Shown: positions 8,582 through 17,201 of the stretch, piece by piece | Layout: every line of letters starts with the position of its first letter | Numbering within the stretch: position 1 is the stretch's first letter | Assembly (NCBI RefSeq): GCF_000189775.2 | Contig: NC_015555.1 | Location: 2,119,001 to 2,183,000 of the forward strand | Length of the DNA stretch: 64,000 nucleotides | Direction: 5' to 3' | Source of the DNA: Thermoanaerobacterium xylanolyticum LX-11 | Lineage (GTDB): Bacteria; Bacillota; Thermoanaerobacteria; Thermoanaerobacterales; Thermoanaerobacteraceae | Notes under the pieces: generated by a model | What the model was told of the DNA's origin: nothing | Database searches by the model: none | The model's input: the letters and a program-made list of their open reading frames with translations, nothing else | Position numbers and translations under genes: made by a program

Positions 8582-10030
8582 TTATTTTTCATAGAATATT
8601 TCTTTCAAATGGTTTTCTATGTTATCAGAAACCATTTTATAATGTTCTTCTTCATAATCGTAAAGCATGTCTTTAATCTCTTTTCCTTTTAGGTCAAGCA
8701 AAACGCCAAAAGATATGTGGAAAAGCTGCTTTATCTCTGGTCTAATTATAAATTCTGAATTATCAAGCTCAGGTTCATCTTTAAAGTCATCCTTTTTAAT
8801 CAAAACCTTGTATGATTTTTTGCTTTCTTCCAGATTTGATAAAGCTATTTTGTAAAGTTCTCTATAGAACTCCTTGTCAGATTTGTAAATGAGATTTACA
8901 GCCTGTAGCCAACTTGTGCCAGACGTCTTTATGTGAAAATTCTTCTCAGTTGTCTGGCTGAAAATCTTGTAAATGCTAAATTTATCGCTGCCTGAATGTA
9001 AGCTAAGCTTATAACCGCCTATTAACTTCGTAAGATCGTAGTGCTTTTTAAGCTCTCTTTCAAATTCATTTACGTCTCCTACGTAGTCAATTGCCTTTTC
9101 AAATTCCCCAGGAAATTTAGGAGCTATGCTGAAAAAGTCAATGCCATTCCGATGGAGATACTCTGCTACAAAAAGGTGATCCTCCAAAGTCGTCACTTTT
9201 CCGCCTTCGTCGATAGAGATTTCAAGGTCAAAGTCGTTAAGTTTTTCTTTTAAGATGTCATTAACCTTCTCGACAAACTTCATTGCAGCCTCATATGCAA
9301 CTGCAGATTTTAAAAGCTCGTCTTCTGAGACTAAATGACCACCAAAACCCACATTTAGAGATTTGCCTGAAAAGTCTTCCACAATCTTTCTGCTTACATC
9401 TGACAATGTCTTTGCTTTTTCTTTGATTTCTAATGACGTTGCACCGCTTACATCAAAAAGCTGTTCACTTAAGTCCAGCGTGTACATGGTGTAACCGGCA
9501 TCTATGCCTTCTAAAAGGTACTTCTCATCCTTTATATGGTCTGCATCAGCTCCATAATGGCCTATATAGCCGGTCTCTAAAACTCCCAATACTACTTTTA
9601 AAAGCACATCTTTAAAATCCCTGTTTGTCTTTACAAGCTCTCTTGGGGATTGCTGCGCCAAAATAGGGAATACATTGAATTTTTTTAAAGCGTCAAGCTG
9701 TGCTGCTGTTGCCAGCCCAAGCCTGTCACCTGTGCCAAACGAAGCATTTTCCCTGCATATAGTAGGGCCTATATGAAATCTGCCGTTTAGCGTAACATAG
9801 TTATCGAAGGTAAAAGAATAAACATTAAATTGGAGGTTATCGCTTATTTTCTTATTCTCTGAAAAGTATGGTTCTTTAAGCTTCAACTCGTCATTAGACA
9901 GTATGCCGATCATTTTTTCCTTTTGCTTTTTCACCACAAATATATATGTGTTTTCACCAAGCTTCCTTAAAGAATCTGGATATATCTGAAACCCACTTTC
10001 TTTAAGCACAGATGATACATTTCCAACCAT
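8582..10030 (-). CDS. uxaE: Tagaturonate/fructuronate epimerase UxaE
   Basis: 482 residues with segments characteristic of the UxaE family described in Thermotoga: FGTGDRLGLAT (residues 98-108) and GHYGADADHIK (157-167), consistent with a metal-dependent TIM-barrel epimerase. It would interconvert D-tagaturonate (from UxaC acting on galacturonate) and D-fructuronate. Thermotoga has a comparable neighbourhood of uxaE with gnd, gluconokinase and oxidoreductase genes (recalled, not searched). Start ATG follows AAAGGAGAG, 32 bases after deoR. It links the galacturonate branch to UxuB. Confidence 0.82.
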   Translation of the reverse strand: MVGNVSSVLKESGFQIYPDSLRKLGENTYIFVVKKQKEKMIGILSNDELKLKEPYFSENKKISDNLQFNVYSFTFDNYVTLNGRFHIGPTICRENASFGTGDRLGLATAAQLDALKKFNVFPILAQQSPRELVKTNRDFKDVLLKVVLGVLETGYIGHYGADADHIKDEKYLLEGIDAGYTMYTLDLSEQLFDVSGATSLEIKEKAKTLSDVSRKIVEDFSGKSLNVGFGGHLVSEDELLKSAVAYEAAMKFVEKVNDILKEKLNDFDLEISIDEGGKVTTLEDHLFVAEYLHRNGIDFFSIAPKFPGEFEKAIDYVGDVNEFERELKKHYDLTKLIGGYKLSLHSGSDKFSIYKIFSQTTEKNFHIKTSGTSWLQAVNLIYKSDKEFYRELYKIALSNLEESKKSYKVLIKKDDFKDEPELDNSEFIIRPEIKQLFHISFGVLLDLKGKEIKDMLYDYEEEHYKMVSDNIENHLKEIFYEK

Positions 10031-10062
10031 TTCTCATCTCTCCTTTCAAATCGAAAAACATG

Positions 10063-10827
10063 CTAATTAGCCAAATCTATTACAACATGATTTTTCAAAT
10101 CATCTATCACATCCATGTTTTGCACTCCTGACGTTATAACCCTATCCACATCACCTATATTGCAAAATGACACCATAGCATCTTTGCCAAATTTACTGCT
10201 GTCGACGACGACAATCGATGTTCTTGAAGATCCAATCATAGACCTTTTGACTTCTGCCTCAAAGATATCAGACGTGGTAAATCCCTTTTCTAACGACACT
10301 CCCGCTGCTGCGAGAAAGGCAATGTCAGCATTGTACTTTTTTACGTACTCTACAGCATCTGGACCTATCAAAGAATAATTGACGTTTTTAAGATTTCCGC
10401 CTGTCACGTGTAAAGTTATATTTGTGTTTCTTGCAAGTTCGGCAGCTATGTTAAGTCCATTGGTTATAACCGTGATGTTCTTTAAGCCTTTGTAGTTAAT
10501 ATACCGTGCTAACTGATAAGTAGTAGACCCTGCATCAAGAAAAATGCTCATTCCCTCTTTAATCACATCTATTGCTTTATTGGCTATCTTCTCTTTTTCT
10601 TCGATGTTTTCTTCCATCCTGAATAAAAGTGGAGGAACAACGATGTTTTTCTTCAGCACGCCACCGCCGTAGTTTCTCTCTATAAGCCCTTCTCTTTCAA
10701 GCTCATCTAAGTCCCGTCTTATGGTCTCATCTGACACTTGAAACATCTCACAAAGCTCAGATACTTTCACGGATTTTTTCTTCATGAGTATTTCTTTTAT
10801 CTTATTTCTTCTCGTGGAAGCCAGCAT
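10063..10827 (-). CDS. DeoR-family sugar-operon regulator
   Basis: 254 residues. The N-terminal DeoR helix-turn-helix (KVSELCEMFQVSDETIRRDL, about residues 20-39) is followed by the sugar-phosphate sensor domain with DAGSTTYQLA, VITNGLNIA, VTGG and the C-terminal FGKDA region. First gene of the operon deoR-uxaE-dehydrogenase-gntK-gnd-uxuB, so it probably autoregulates this unit in response to a phosphorylated sugar acid such as 6-phosphogluconate or KDG-6-P (inference). Start follows GGATGG. Confidence 0.9.
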   Translation of the reverse strand: MLASTRRNKIKEILMKKKSVKVSELCEMFQVSDETIRRDLDELEREGLIERNYGGGVLKKNIVVPPLLFRMEENIEEKEKIANKAIDVIKEGMSIFLDAGSTTYQLARYINYKGLKNITVITNGLNIAAELARNTNITLHVTGGNLKNVNYSLIGPDAVEYVKKYNADIAFLAAAGVSLEKGFTTSDIFEAEVKRSMIGSSRTSIVVVDSSKFGKDAMVSFCNIGDVDRVITSGVQNMDVIDDLKNHVVIDLAN

Positions 10828-10990
10828 ATGACACCATCCTATACAAAATTATCATCTATATTAAAGGCATATACCAATTCATCATCAAATCAATGATAAT
10901 CATTTTTCTATCTATATATTAACACATATTCGACGTAAAACCAACAATTCCTCTCAAAAATCCAAATTTTTTTGTGTGGTTTTTGTGGAA
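10828..10990 (-). promoter_or_regulatory. Promoter region of the deoR-uxaE operon
   Basis: 163 bases without a gene, AT-rich. On the minus strand a TAATAT -10-like element follows TTGTTG at long spacing, so the promoter is not a close consensus match. Downstream lies the palindrome ATGATTATCAT (10893-10903) next to a further ATGATGAAT repeat. The core ATGATAATCATT is identical to the centre of the classical Fur box. It may be the DeoR operator or a metal-regulator site; undecided. Confidence 0.45.
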
Positions 10991-11833
10991 TTATTGGACT
11001 ATGATTTCATATTTACCCTTAAGATACGAAATCCCACTTTCTATAAATGTGCCTTTTGTGTTTTCCATCAAGATGTTTATATACGGTTTTGTGTCCTTTA
11101 AATACTTGAATACTGTTTCGTAATCCAGCAGTCCCTCACCTACAGGCACAAATTCAAACTTTCCTTCATTTATCGAAAAATCTTTAGCATGTACTGCTAC
11201 AATCCTATCTCCAAACAATTTAAAGGCCTATTCAAAAATAATCTTTTGGCTTTTGTAATTTTCCTCAGTCAAAAGGTTGGCCGGGTCAAATATGACTTGC
11301 AAATTGCTGGACTTTACATCATCTATAAGCCTCCTCATGACTTTGGGAGAGTAAATAGGATGGTTGACGCCAGGTTCTATGCCTACTATGACTCCAAATT
11401 TTTCGGCTTCCTCAACTAATTCAGATACGCTTTTCACCACTTCATTGTAAGCCTCTTCTGTGAAATTATCAGTCGTGTATCCCATCTTCTCATGCACATT
11501 GCCTGTCTCTGTAGCAACAATGCTGCAGCCAAAATCTCTTGCATACCTTAAATGTTCTTTAAAAAGCTCTAATAACAACCTCCTTTCGCTTAAATCTGGA
11601 TGAATGATGTTTACATAGCATCCTAACACTGCTATTTGAATGTTATGATTTCTGAAATGGCTGCCTATATAGTTAGCCAAACCCGGTGTCAAACTTCCAT
11701 TTTTGATGTGAAGCTCTGGAAATGATTTACTTAAAGCCAATTGGACTGAAGATAGTCCCAATTTCGAAACCTCTTCAGGCAATCTTTCCAAGGATAATCC
11801 TATTAGATCATGTGCCCTTATTCCTAAATTCAT
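10991..11833 (-). pseudogene. Sugar-phosphate isomerase/epimerase-like TIM-barrel protein, interrupted by an in-frame TAG
   Basis: A xylose-isomerase-like TIM-barrel gene of 280 codons starting at the ATG 11831-11833 (MNLGIRAHDLIG). Residues with metal-site character are visible: GIEPGVNHP, FDPANLL and VAVHAKDF. The frame is intact except for one TAG at 11228-11230 between IIFE and AFKLFGDR; the reading frame is the same on both sides, so this is a single nonsense codon, not a frameshift. One base change (GAG to TAG) would explain it. It may be a recent pseudogene, a sequencing error or a readthrough site. It follows the MATE gene closely and ends the upstream operon. Confidence 0.8.
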
Positions 11834-11844
11834 AAAATGCACCT

Positions 11845-13182
11845 CTACACAATTGCTTTTTGCCACTTGGTACCTCTTAGCCTTATAAGGTAAAGAGTGC
11901 CTCTTACTGCCCAATCTGTAAACATGCCTATCCATACTCCTACAAGTCCAAATTTCATCACTACTCCAAGTACATATCCTAAAACTATCCTAAAGGCCCA
12001 CATGCCTATTATAGATGTCATCAATGTGTACTTGGCATCTCCTGCGCCTTTTAAGCCTGCAGGCAGCACGAATGACAATGACCATAAAACCATACAAGCC
12101 AAATTAAGCCTCACGACTTTCACAGCGATATCTATGACATCCTGATTTGTGGTGTATATAGATACAAGAAATCTTGCAAAAGGAAACGACACTGCACCAA
12201 GTATACCCATACATATACTGGCAAGCCAAGTCATGTAGTAAAGGGACTTTTTTGCGGCTACAGGATCGCCACTGCCCATATCCTGTCCTACGACTATAGT
12301 AGAAGCTATGCTTAAAGCGTTGCCGGGAATATTGAATATCTGCTGTACAGAAAAACCTATGGAATTTGCTGCAATTGATGCAGTGCCAAAAAGCACAACA
12401 AATACTTGCGTTATCAATTTGCCGCCGCTAAACAAAAGCGATTCAAGGCCGGCAGGAAGTCCAATGTTAAAGATAGATCTAAGCATTTTTATGTCAGGTC
12501 TGAAGTGCCACAAATCGTAAAGCTTCACAACACTTGTACCTTTAATCAAGATATACAATGCTACTATAGCACCAATGAGTCTGGACAATCCTATGCCTAT
12601 TGCAGCACCTTCCACACCTAAACCTTTAAGATTAATGATTTTTATGCCGTATATGAATGCGTAACTTAATATGACGTTTAGGACATTTATAAACACGTTT
12701 ATATACATAGGCGTTTTCGTATCGCCAGCACCTCTTAATACCCCAAATGCTACCAACTGAGCTGTTATAAATGGATATGTTACAAGGCTTATGCTTAAAT
12801 ACAATATGGCATTGTCAAATACGATTTTTTCTGCTTTGCCAAAAAGCAAAAGCACTATAGGATGCCTTAAAATCCATATTAGAATCGTAATAAATATTGT
12901 AATAAGCTCACCGGAGTACATTATCTGTTTGCTGGCTTCATTTGCCGCCTTTTGATTTTTCTGCCCCACATACTGCGCTACAACGACAGTGCCACCAACT
13001 GCAAGAGCCGAAAAGAATCCTATTAAAATATTATTTATAGAATCGGCCATCCCTATGGATGAAATCGCCTCTTTCCCAAGTCTGCTGGCAAGTATGGTAT
13101 TTATTATTCCCATGGAGCTTATAAACGTCTGCTCCGTTATTATAGGTCCAATAAGTTTGAGTATGTCTTTCTTGATAACCAT
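11845..13182 (-). CDS. MATE-family multidrug/sodium efflux transporter
   Basis: 445 residues with about 12 hydrophobic segments in two homologous halves, each opening with a MATE-type motif (GFFSALAVGGTVVVAQYVGQ near residue 55; NSIGFSVQQIFNIPGNAL in the second half). Inner-membrane cation-coupled exporter; substrate unknown. It lies 24 bases after the AEC transporter gene and 11 bases before the broken TIM-barrel gene, so it appears to belong to the uxaB-uxaA unit. Why an exporter is co-transcribed with uronate genes is unclear; export of inhibitory sugar acids is one possibility. Confidence 0.88.
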   Translation of the reverse strand: MVIKKDILKLIGPIITEQTFISSMGIINTILASRLGKEAISSIGMADSINNILIGFFSALAVGGTVVVAQYVGQKNQKAANEASKQIMYSGELITIFITILIWILRHPIVLLLFGKAEKIVFDNAILYLSISLVTYPFITAQLVAFGVLRGAGDTKTPMYINVFINVLNVILSYAFIYGIKIINLKGLGVEGAAIGIGLSRLIGAIVALYILIKGTSVVKLYDLWHFRPDIKMLRSIFNIGLPAGLESLLFSGGKLITQVFVVLFGTASIAANSIGFSVQQIFNIPGNALSIASTIVVGQDMGSGDPVAAKKSLYYMTWLASICMGILGAVSFPFARFLVSIYTTNQDVIDIAVKVVRLNLACMVLWSLSFVLPAGLKGAGDAKYTLMTSIIGMWAFRIVLGYVLGVVMKFGLVGVWIGMFTDWAVRGTLYLIRLRGTKWQKAIV

Positions 13183-13206
13183 CTATTAACATCCTTTTAG
13201 CTAAAT

Positions 13207-14169
13207 TCAAACTGGAAAAATTACCCTTGATACATAAATGACCAAAGTCAAAGTAATGGTGCTAAGCAGTGTAGAAACCATGACTAACTGCGACGCATAG
13301 TCTTTGCAATTATCAAATTCTACGGCAATTAAAGCAGTGTTTACTGCGGAAGGTGTAGAAGATGATATCATCAATGCCTGTGCCACAACGCCAGAAAAAC
13401 CGAATATCTTTATTAAAAGAAATCCGATTATAGGGCCACCTAATAGCCTTGTGACTGCTGATAAATAGACTTCCTTGTTTTTAAAGCTTATATTTGTATA
13501 CGAAAGTTGAGCACCTAAAGATATAAGTGCAAAAGGCACAAAAGCGTTTTTGATGTACTCAGCAGCAGGCCATATTGGTATTTTTGTCAAATCAACAGGC
13601 AACAGTTTTAAAAGCAAAGCCGCTGGAATTGCGTAAATTGTTGGCATAGAAAATATCTTTTTCATGCTGTCTTTAAAGTCCATAGATGCACTGCTGGCCA
13701 GAAAAAATCCTATGCTGTTTGTAGATATGTTTTGTATCAAAAGCACCATTATCTGTGCGGTAATCGCCATATTGGCGTAAGGAGTCTTTCCATGTATCAA
13801 ATACGGACCCGTAGTAAACACAAGTGTTATAAGCGACAGCCCTATATTGCCAGAGTTGTAGAACATGATGGAATTCCTAAAGGCATTTTTATAGCCTTTG
13901 TCATAATTTCTTAACTTAGCTATAATGCTGCCGATTGCCACATTTGCCAGAAGCATAGTTATAGCAAATACCAACACTTTCATCATGTTTAGCGGAATCT
14001 TAGTCGTATAAATATTTACAAATATAAATCCTGGAACGAAGACGTAAAAATTTATTTTGCTAAAAGAATTTACGTCTAACTTAAACTTGCTGCCAAGGAC
14101 ATATCCTATAAATATTATCAAAAATATAGGAAGAATATCAGATGTCAAAATGTAGTAAAATATTCTCAC
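13207..14169 (-). CDS. AEC-family transporter (auxin efflux carrier-like permease)
   Basis: About 320 residues and roughly ten membrane segments, with polar glycine/asparagine-rich helices such as FYNSGNIGLSLITLVF and the late SSSTPSAVNTALIAVEF, typical of the AEC family, which carries organic acids. The frame can start at a GTG at 14178, but the GTG at 14167-14169 has AAAGGTGA at proper spacing and is preferred. Context next to uxaA/uxaB suggests a uronate or sugar-acid carrier; this is inference. Confidence 0.83.
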   Translation of the reverse strand: MRIFYYILTSDILPIFLIIFIGYVLGSKFKLDVNSFSKINFYVFVPGFIFVNIYTTKIPLNMMKVLVFAITMLLANVAIGSIIAKLRNYDKGYKNAFRNSIMFYNSGNIGLSLITLVFTTGPYLIHGKTPYANMAITAQIMVLLIQNISTNSIGFFLASSASMDFKDSMKKIFSMPTIYAIPAALLLKLLPVDLTKIPIWPAAEYIKNAFVPFALISLGAQLSYTNISFKNKEVYLSAVTRLLGGPIIGFLLIKIFGFSGVVAQALMISSSTPSAVNTALIAVEFDNCKDYASQLVMVSTLLSTITLTLVIYVSRVIFPV

Positions 14170-14192
14170 ATCATTCACCTTTGCTTTTAAAT

Positions 14193-15683
14193 TTACAATG
14201 TCACACCTGACTTGAAAATGGCGATTTCTTTGAAATTATTCTTCTCATTGTTGACTTTATCGCCGCTGGCTACTTTTAAAACACAGTTTACTAACCTATC
14301 TAATACTACATCTATCCCTTCATCTACTATGAGCGTTCCTGCGTTAAAATCGATCCAATTTTTCTTCTTCCTATAAAGCTCTGAATTTGTAGAAATCTTT
14401 ACAGTAGGCACAAATGTGCCAAAAGGCGTCCCTCTTCCTGTTGTAAAAAGTATCAAATGACATCCTGATGCAGCTAAAGCTGTAGAAGACACAAGATCGT
14501 TGCCTGGGCCGTACAAAAGATTAAGTCCTCTCTTTTTCACTGTATCTCCATAATTTAAGACATCTACCACGATTGATTTTCCACCTTTTTGAACACAGCC
14601 TAAGGACTTCTCCTCTAATGTAGTTATACCGCCAGCCTTGTTTCCAGGCGATGGATTTTCGTATATAGGTTGATGATGTTCTAAAAAGTACTGCTTATAG
14701 CCATTTATCATGTTGACAGTCCTGTTAAAGACATCTTCATCTTGACACCTTTCCATTAGAATCTGCTCTGCCCCAAACATCTCCGGCACTTCTGTCAATA
14801 CTGCACTACCTCCATGGGATACCATAAAATCTGTAAATGCGCCTAACAATGGATTCGCAGTTATACCTGAAAATCCATCAGAGCCGCCACATTTAAGCCC
14901 AACAACCAACTGACTTATGTCTATATCGACTCTTACATCGCCTTTCATCTTCTGATACAGCTCTTTTAAGAGCCTCACTCCTTCTTCGATCTCATCATCA
15001 ACTTGTTGGGCAATGAGAAACTTCACCCTTTCCTCATCGTATTGGCCCAAATTTTCCTTAAAAGAAGGTATGTTGTTGTTTTCACAGCCTAAACCCAAGA
15101 CTAAGACACCGCCGGCATTTGGATGCTTCACTATATCTGATAAAATTTTTCTGGTATTTATATGGTCATCTCCCAACTGGGAGCATCCATAGCTGTGTTT
15201 AAATATCTGAATATCATCGATTCCTTCAACTTTGACTTCTCTTTTAAATCTTTCTATTATCATCTCTCCTATGCCATTTACACAGCCTACCGTAGGTACG
15301 ATCCAAAGCTCATTTCTTATGCCAATATCGCCACTTTTCCTTTTGTACCCTTTAAATGTCATGGTTTCTTCATGCTCTTTAGCCACAACAGCTTCTTTTT
15401 TGTCATAAACGTAGTTCAAAATATCCCCTAAGTTAGTTTTAATATTGTGGGTATGAACCCATGCACCTTCAGGTATATCTGAAAGTGCATGCCCTATAGA
15501 GTAACCGTACTTTACAACATCATGTCCTTTTTTAATCTCCTTTAAAGCAAATTTATGACCTTTTGGCACATCATCAACGATAACTAATGCCTTATCGCCT
15601 AACGGAATAACATCGCCTTTTTTCAAATTTCTCAAAGCAACAGCCACATTGTCTGAAGAATTTATTTTTATGAAATCTTTCAT
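14193..15683 (-). CDS. uxaA: Altronate dehydratase UxaA
   Basis: 496 residues. Dehydrates D-altronate to 2-keto-3-deoxygluconate (KDG). An N-terminal SAF domain (about residues 1-90) precedes the main catalytic domain with KHSYGCSQLGDDH, the GLGCENN segment and LKCGGSDGFSGITANP. This is the usual fused architecture and length. It starts 3 bases after the uxaB stop, so translation is probably coupled. It follows UxaC and UxaB in the pathway. Confidence 0.95.
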   Translation of the reverse strand: MKDFIKINSSDNVAVALRNLKKGDVIPLGDKALVIVDDVPKGHKFALKEIKKGHDVVKYGYSIGHALSDIPEGAWVHTHNIKTNLGDILNYVYDKKEAVVAKEHEETMTFKGYKRKSGDIGIRNELWIVPTVGCVNGIGEMIIERFKREVKVEGIDDIQIFKHSYGCSQLGDDHINTRKILSDIVKHPNAGGVLVLGLGCENNNIPSFKENLGQYDEERVKFLIAQQVDDEIEEGVRLLKELYQKMKGDVRVDIDISQLVVGLKCGGSDGFSGITANPLLGAFTDFMVSHGGSAVLTEVPEMFGAEQILMERCQDEDVFNRTVNMINGYKQYFLEHHQPIYENPSPGNKAGGITTLEEKSLGCVQKGGKSIVVDVLNYGDTVKKRGLNLLYGPGNDLVSSTALAASGCHLILFTTGRGTPFGTFVPTVKISTNSELYRKKKNWIDFNAGTLIVDEGIDVVLDRLVNCVLKVASGDKVNNEKNNFKEIAIFKSGVTL

Positions 15684-15686
15684 AAT

Positions 15687-17141
15687 TTATTTCAGCACCT
15701 CTTTTAAAGACTCTTTTATGCCATTCTTCTCAATCGAATACAGATACTCAGTAACAGCATCATTTAGCCCAGTTACACCGTTTAGATCCATCTTCCACAC
15801 CTTATCGTACGCTAAAACATTTGTTACAATGTTTTTTATTCCATCATAACTGCCATCAAAGTCTTTCCACAGATCTTGATACATCTTTAGAATGTCAGGA
15901 TCGTCGCTTAATGGTATAACTTCACTGCCCCTTTGCCCTTTGTAAAACTCTATATATGCAGAAAGGGAAAATACCAGTTTTTTAGGCAGTTCTCCATATG
16001 CTTTTACGTACTGAAGAAGTGAAGGCAAGACCCTCGTCTCAAACTTTGACATGGAATTTAAAGCAATGCTCATAAGGTAGTGCTTAACGTAAGGATTTTT
16101 AAACCTATCAAACACTTCTTCAATGAATTTTTTAACTTCATCTTCCGGCAAATCCAATGTCTTCATGATCTCATCGTAAGCCACACCTTTAATGAATTTT
16201 CCTACAACATCATCCTCCATGGCTTCTCCAACAGTATCAATTCCATAAAGGTACGCCACAGGCACCATAGCAGTGTGAAGTCCATTTAATATCCTCACTT
16301 TTCTGTCGCGATATGGGGTCACATCATCAACAAATCTTACATTTAAGCCTATCTCCCCCGCAGGAAACTCTTTTTCAATCCATTTTGGTCCCTCTATAAC
16401 CCACAGGTGAAATATCTCTCCTACATCAATCAAGCTGTCTTCATAGCAAAGCTCTTTTTCAATCTCTAAAGCATCTTCTTTTGGGTATCCTGTCACAATC
16501 CTGTCTACAAGAGTCGTGCAGAAAACGTTCCTCTCCAAGACCCAGTCGGCAAATCCTTTTTCAAGATTCCAATAATCTACATACTTAAGAACCATCTCTT
16601 TTAGCTTTTCACCGTTTCTGTCAATAAGCTCACAAGGAAAAATTATAAGCCCTTTATCACTGCCGCCATTAAAATATTTATACCTTCTGTACATGAAAGC
16701 AGTGAGTTTTGCAGGAAAACTGTTGTGTGGGATAGCATCAAACGTATCATTTTCATCAAATGCAATGCCTGCCTCTGTAGTATTGGATATCACAAATCTT
16801 ATGGTTTCTGATTCAGCCACCTTTAAAAACGCCTCGTAGTCATCATAGGGATTAATACCTCTACTTATGCTGTTTACAACCTTATAAGACCTTTCAGCCT
16901 TTCCATCCTTTATTCCTTGAAGTATGAGGGTGTAAAGTCCATCCTGCTCATTTAATTTATCCACCAATCCACCTCTTAAAGGCTGCACAACGACGACGCT
17001 TCCATTAAAAACACCTTTTTCGTTCATCTCATCAATCATCCAGTCCGCAAACGCCCTTAGAAAATTCCCTTCTCCAAACTGTACGACTTTCTCTGGGTAT
17101 CTTTTATAATCCTTATATACCTTCGACGATAACCTCATCAT
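15687..17141 (-). CDS. uxaB: Tagaturonate reductase (altronate oxidoreductase) UxaB
   Basis: About 484 residues of the mannitol dehydrogenase family, the size of E. coli UxaB. Reduces D-tagaturonate to D-altronate with NADH. N-terminal nucleotide-binding [11 protein letters not shown] and the catalytic Lys-x4-Asn-x2-His in [10 protein letters not shown] are visible. Two adjacent ATGs (17139-17141 and 17136-17138) follow AAGGAGG; the first is taken. Upstream in-frame codons lack a ribosome site. An operator-like site lies 26 bases upstream, suggesting a promoter of its own in addition to read-through from GH28. Confidence 0.93.
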   Translation of the reverse strand: MMRLSSKVYKDYKRYPEKVVQFGEGNFLRAFADWMIDEMNEKGVFNGSVVVVQPLRGGLVDKLNEQDGLYTLILQGIKDGKAERSYKVVNSISRGINPYDDYEAFLKVAESETIRFVISNTTEAGIAFDENDTFDAIPHNSFPAKLTAFMYRRYKYFNGGSDKGLIIFPCELIDRNGEKLKEMVLKYVDYWNLEKGFADWVLERNVFCTTLVDRIVTGYPKEDALEIEKELCYEDSLIDVGEIFHLWVIEGPKWIEKEFPAGEIGLNVRFVDDVTPYRDRKVRILNGLHTAMVPVAYLYGIDTVGEAMEDDVVGKFIKGVAYDEIMKTLDLPEDEVKKFIEEVFDRFKNPYVKHYLMSIALNSMSKFETRVLPSLLQYVKAYGELPKKLVFSLSAYIEFYKGQRGSEVIPLSDDPDILKMYQDLWKDFDGSYDGIKNIVTNVLAYDKVWKMDLNGVTGLNDAVTEYLYSIEKNGIKESLKEVLK

Positions 17142-17166
17142 TTTCTTCCTCCTTAGTTCGATTTTT

Positions 17167-17180
17167 AGCACACGTGAACA
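17167..17180 (-). promoter_or_regulatory. Operator-like site upstream of uxaB
   Basis: On the minus strand TGTTCACGTGTGCT, sharing the ACGTG core and TGC half with the sites before GH105 and uxaC. It lies in the 60-base gap between GH28 and uxaB. An AT-rich stretch with TAAAAT just upstream could serve as the -10 box, but no clear -35 box is seen. Confidence 0.6.
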
Positions 17181-17201
17181 TTTTACTTTAAAAAAAATAT
17201 T

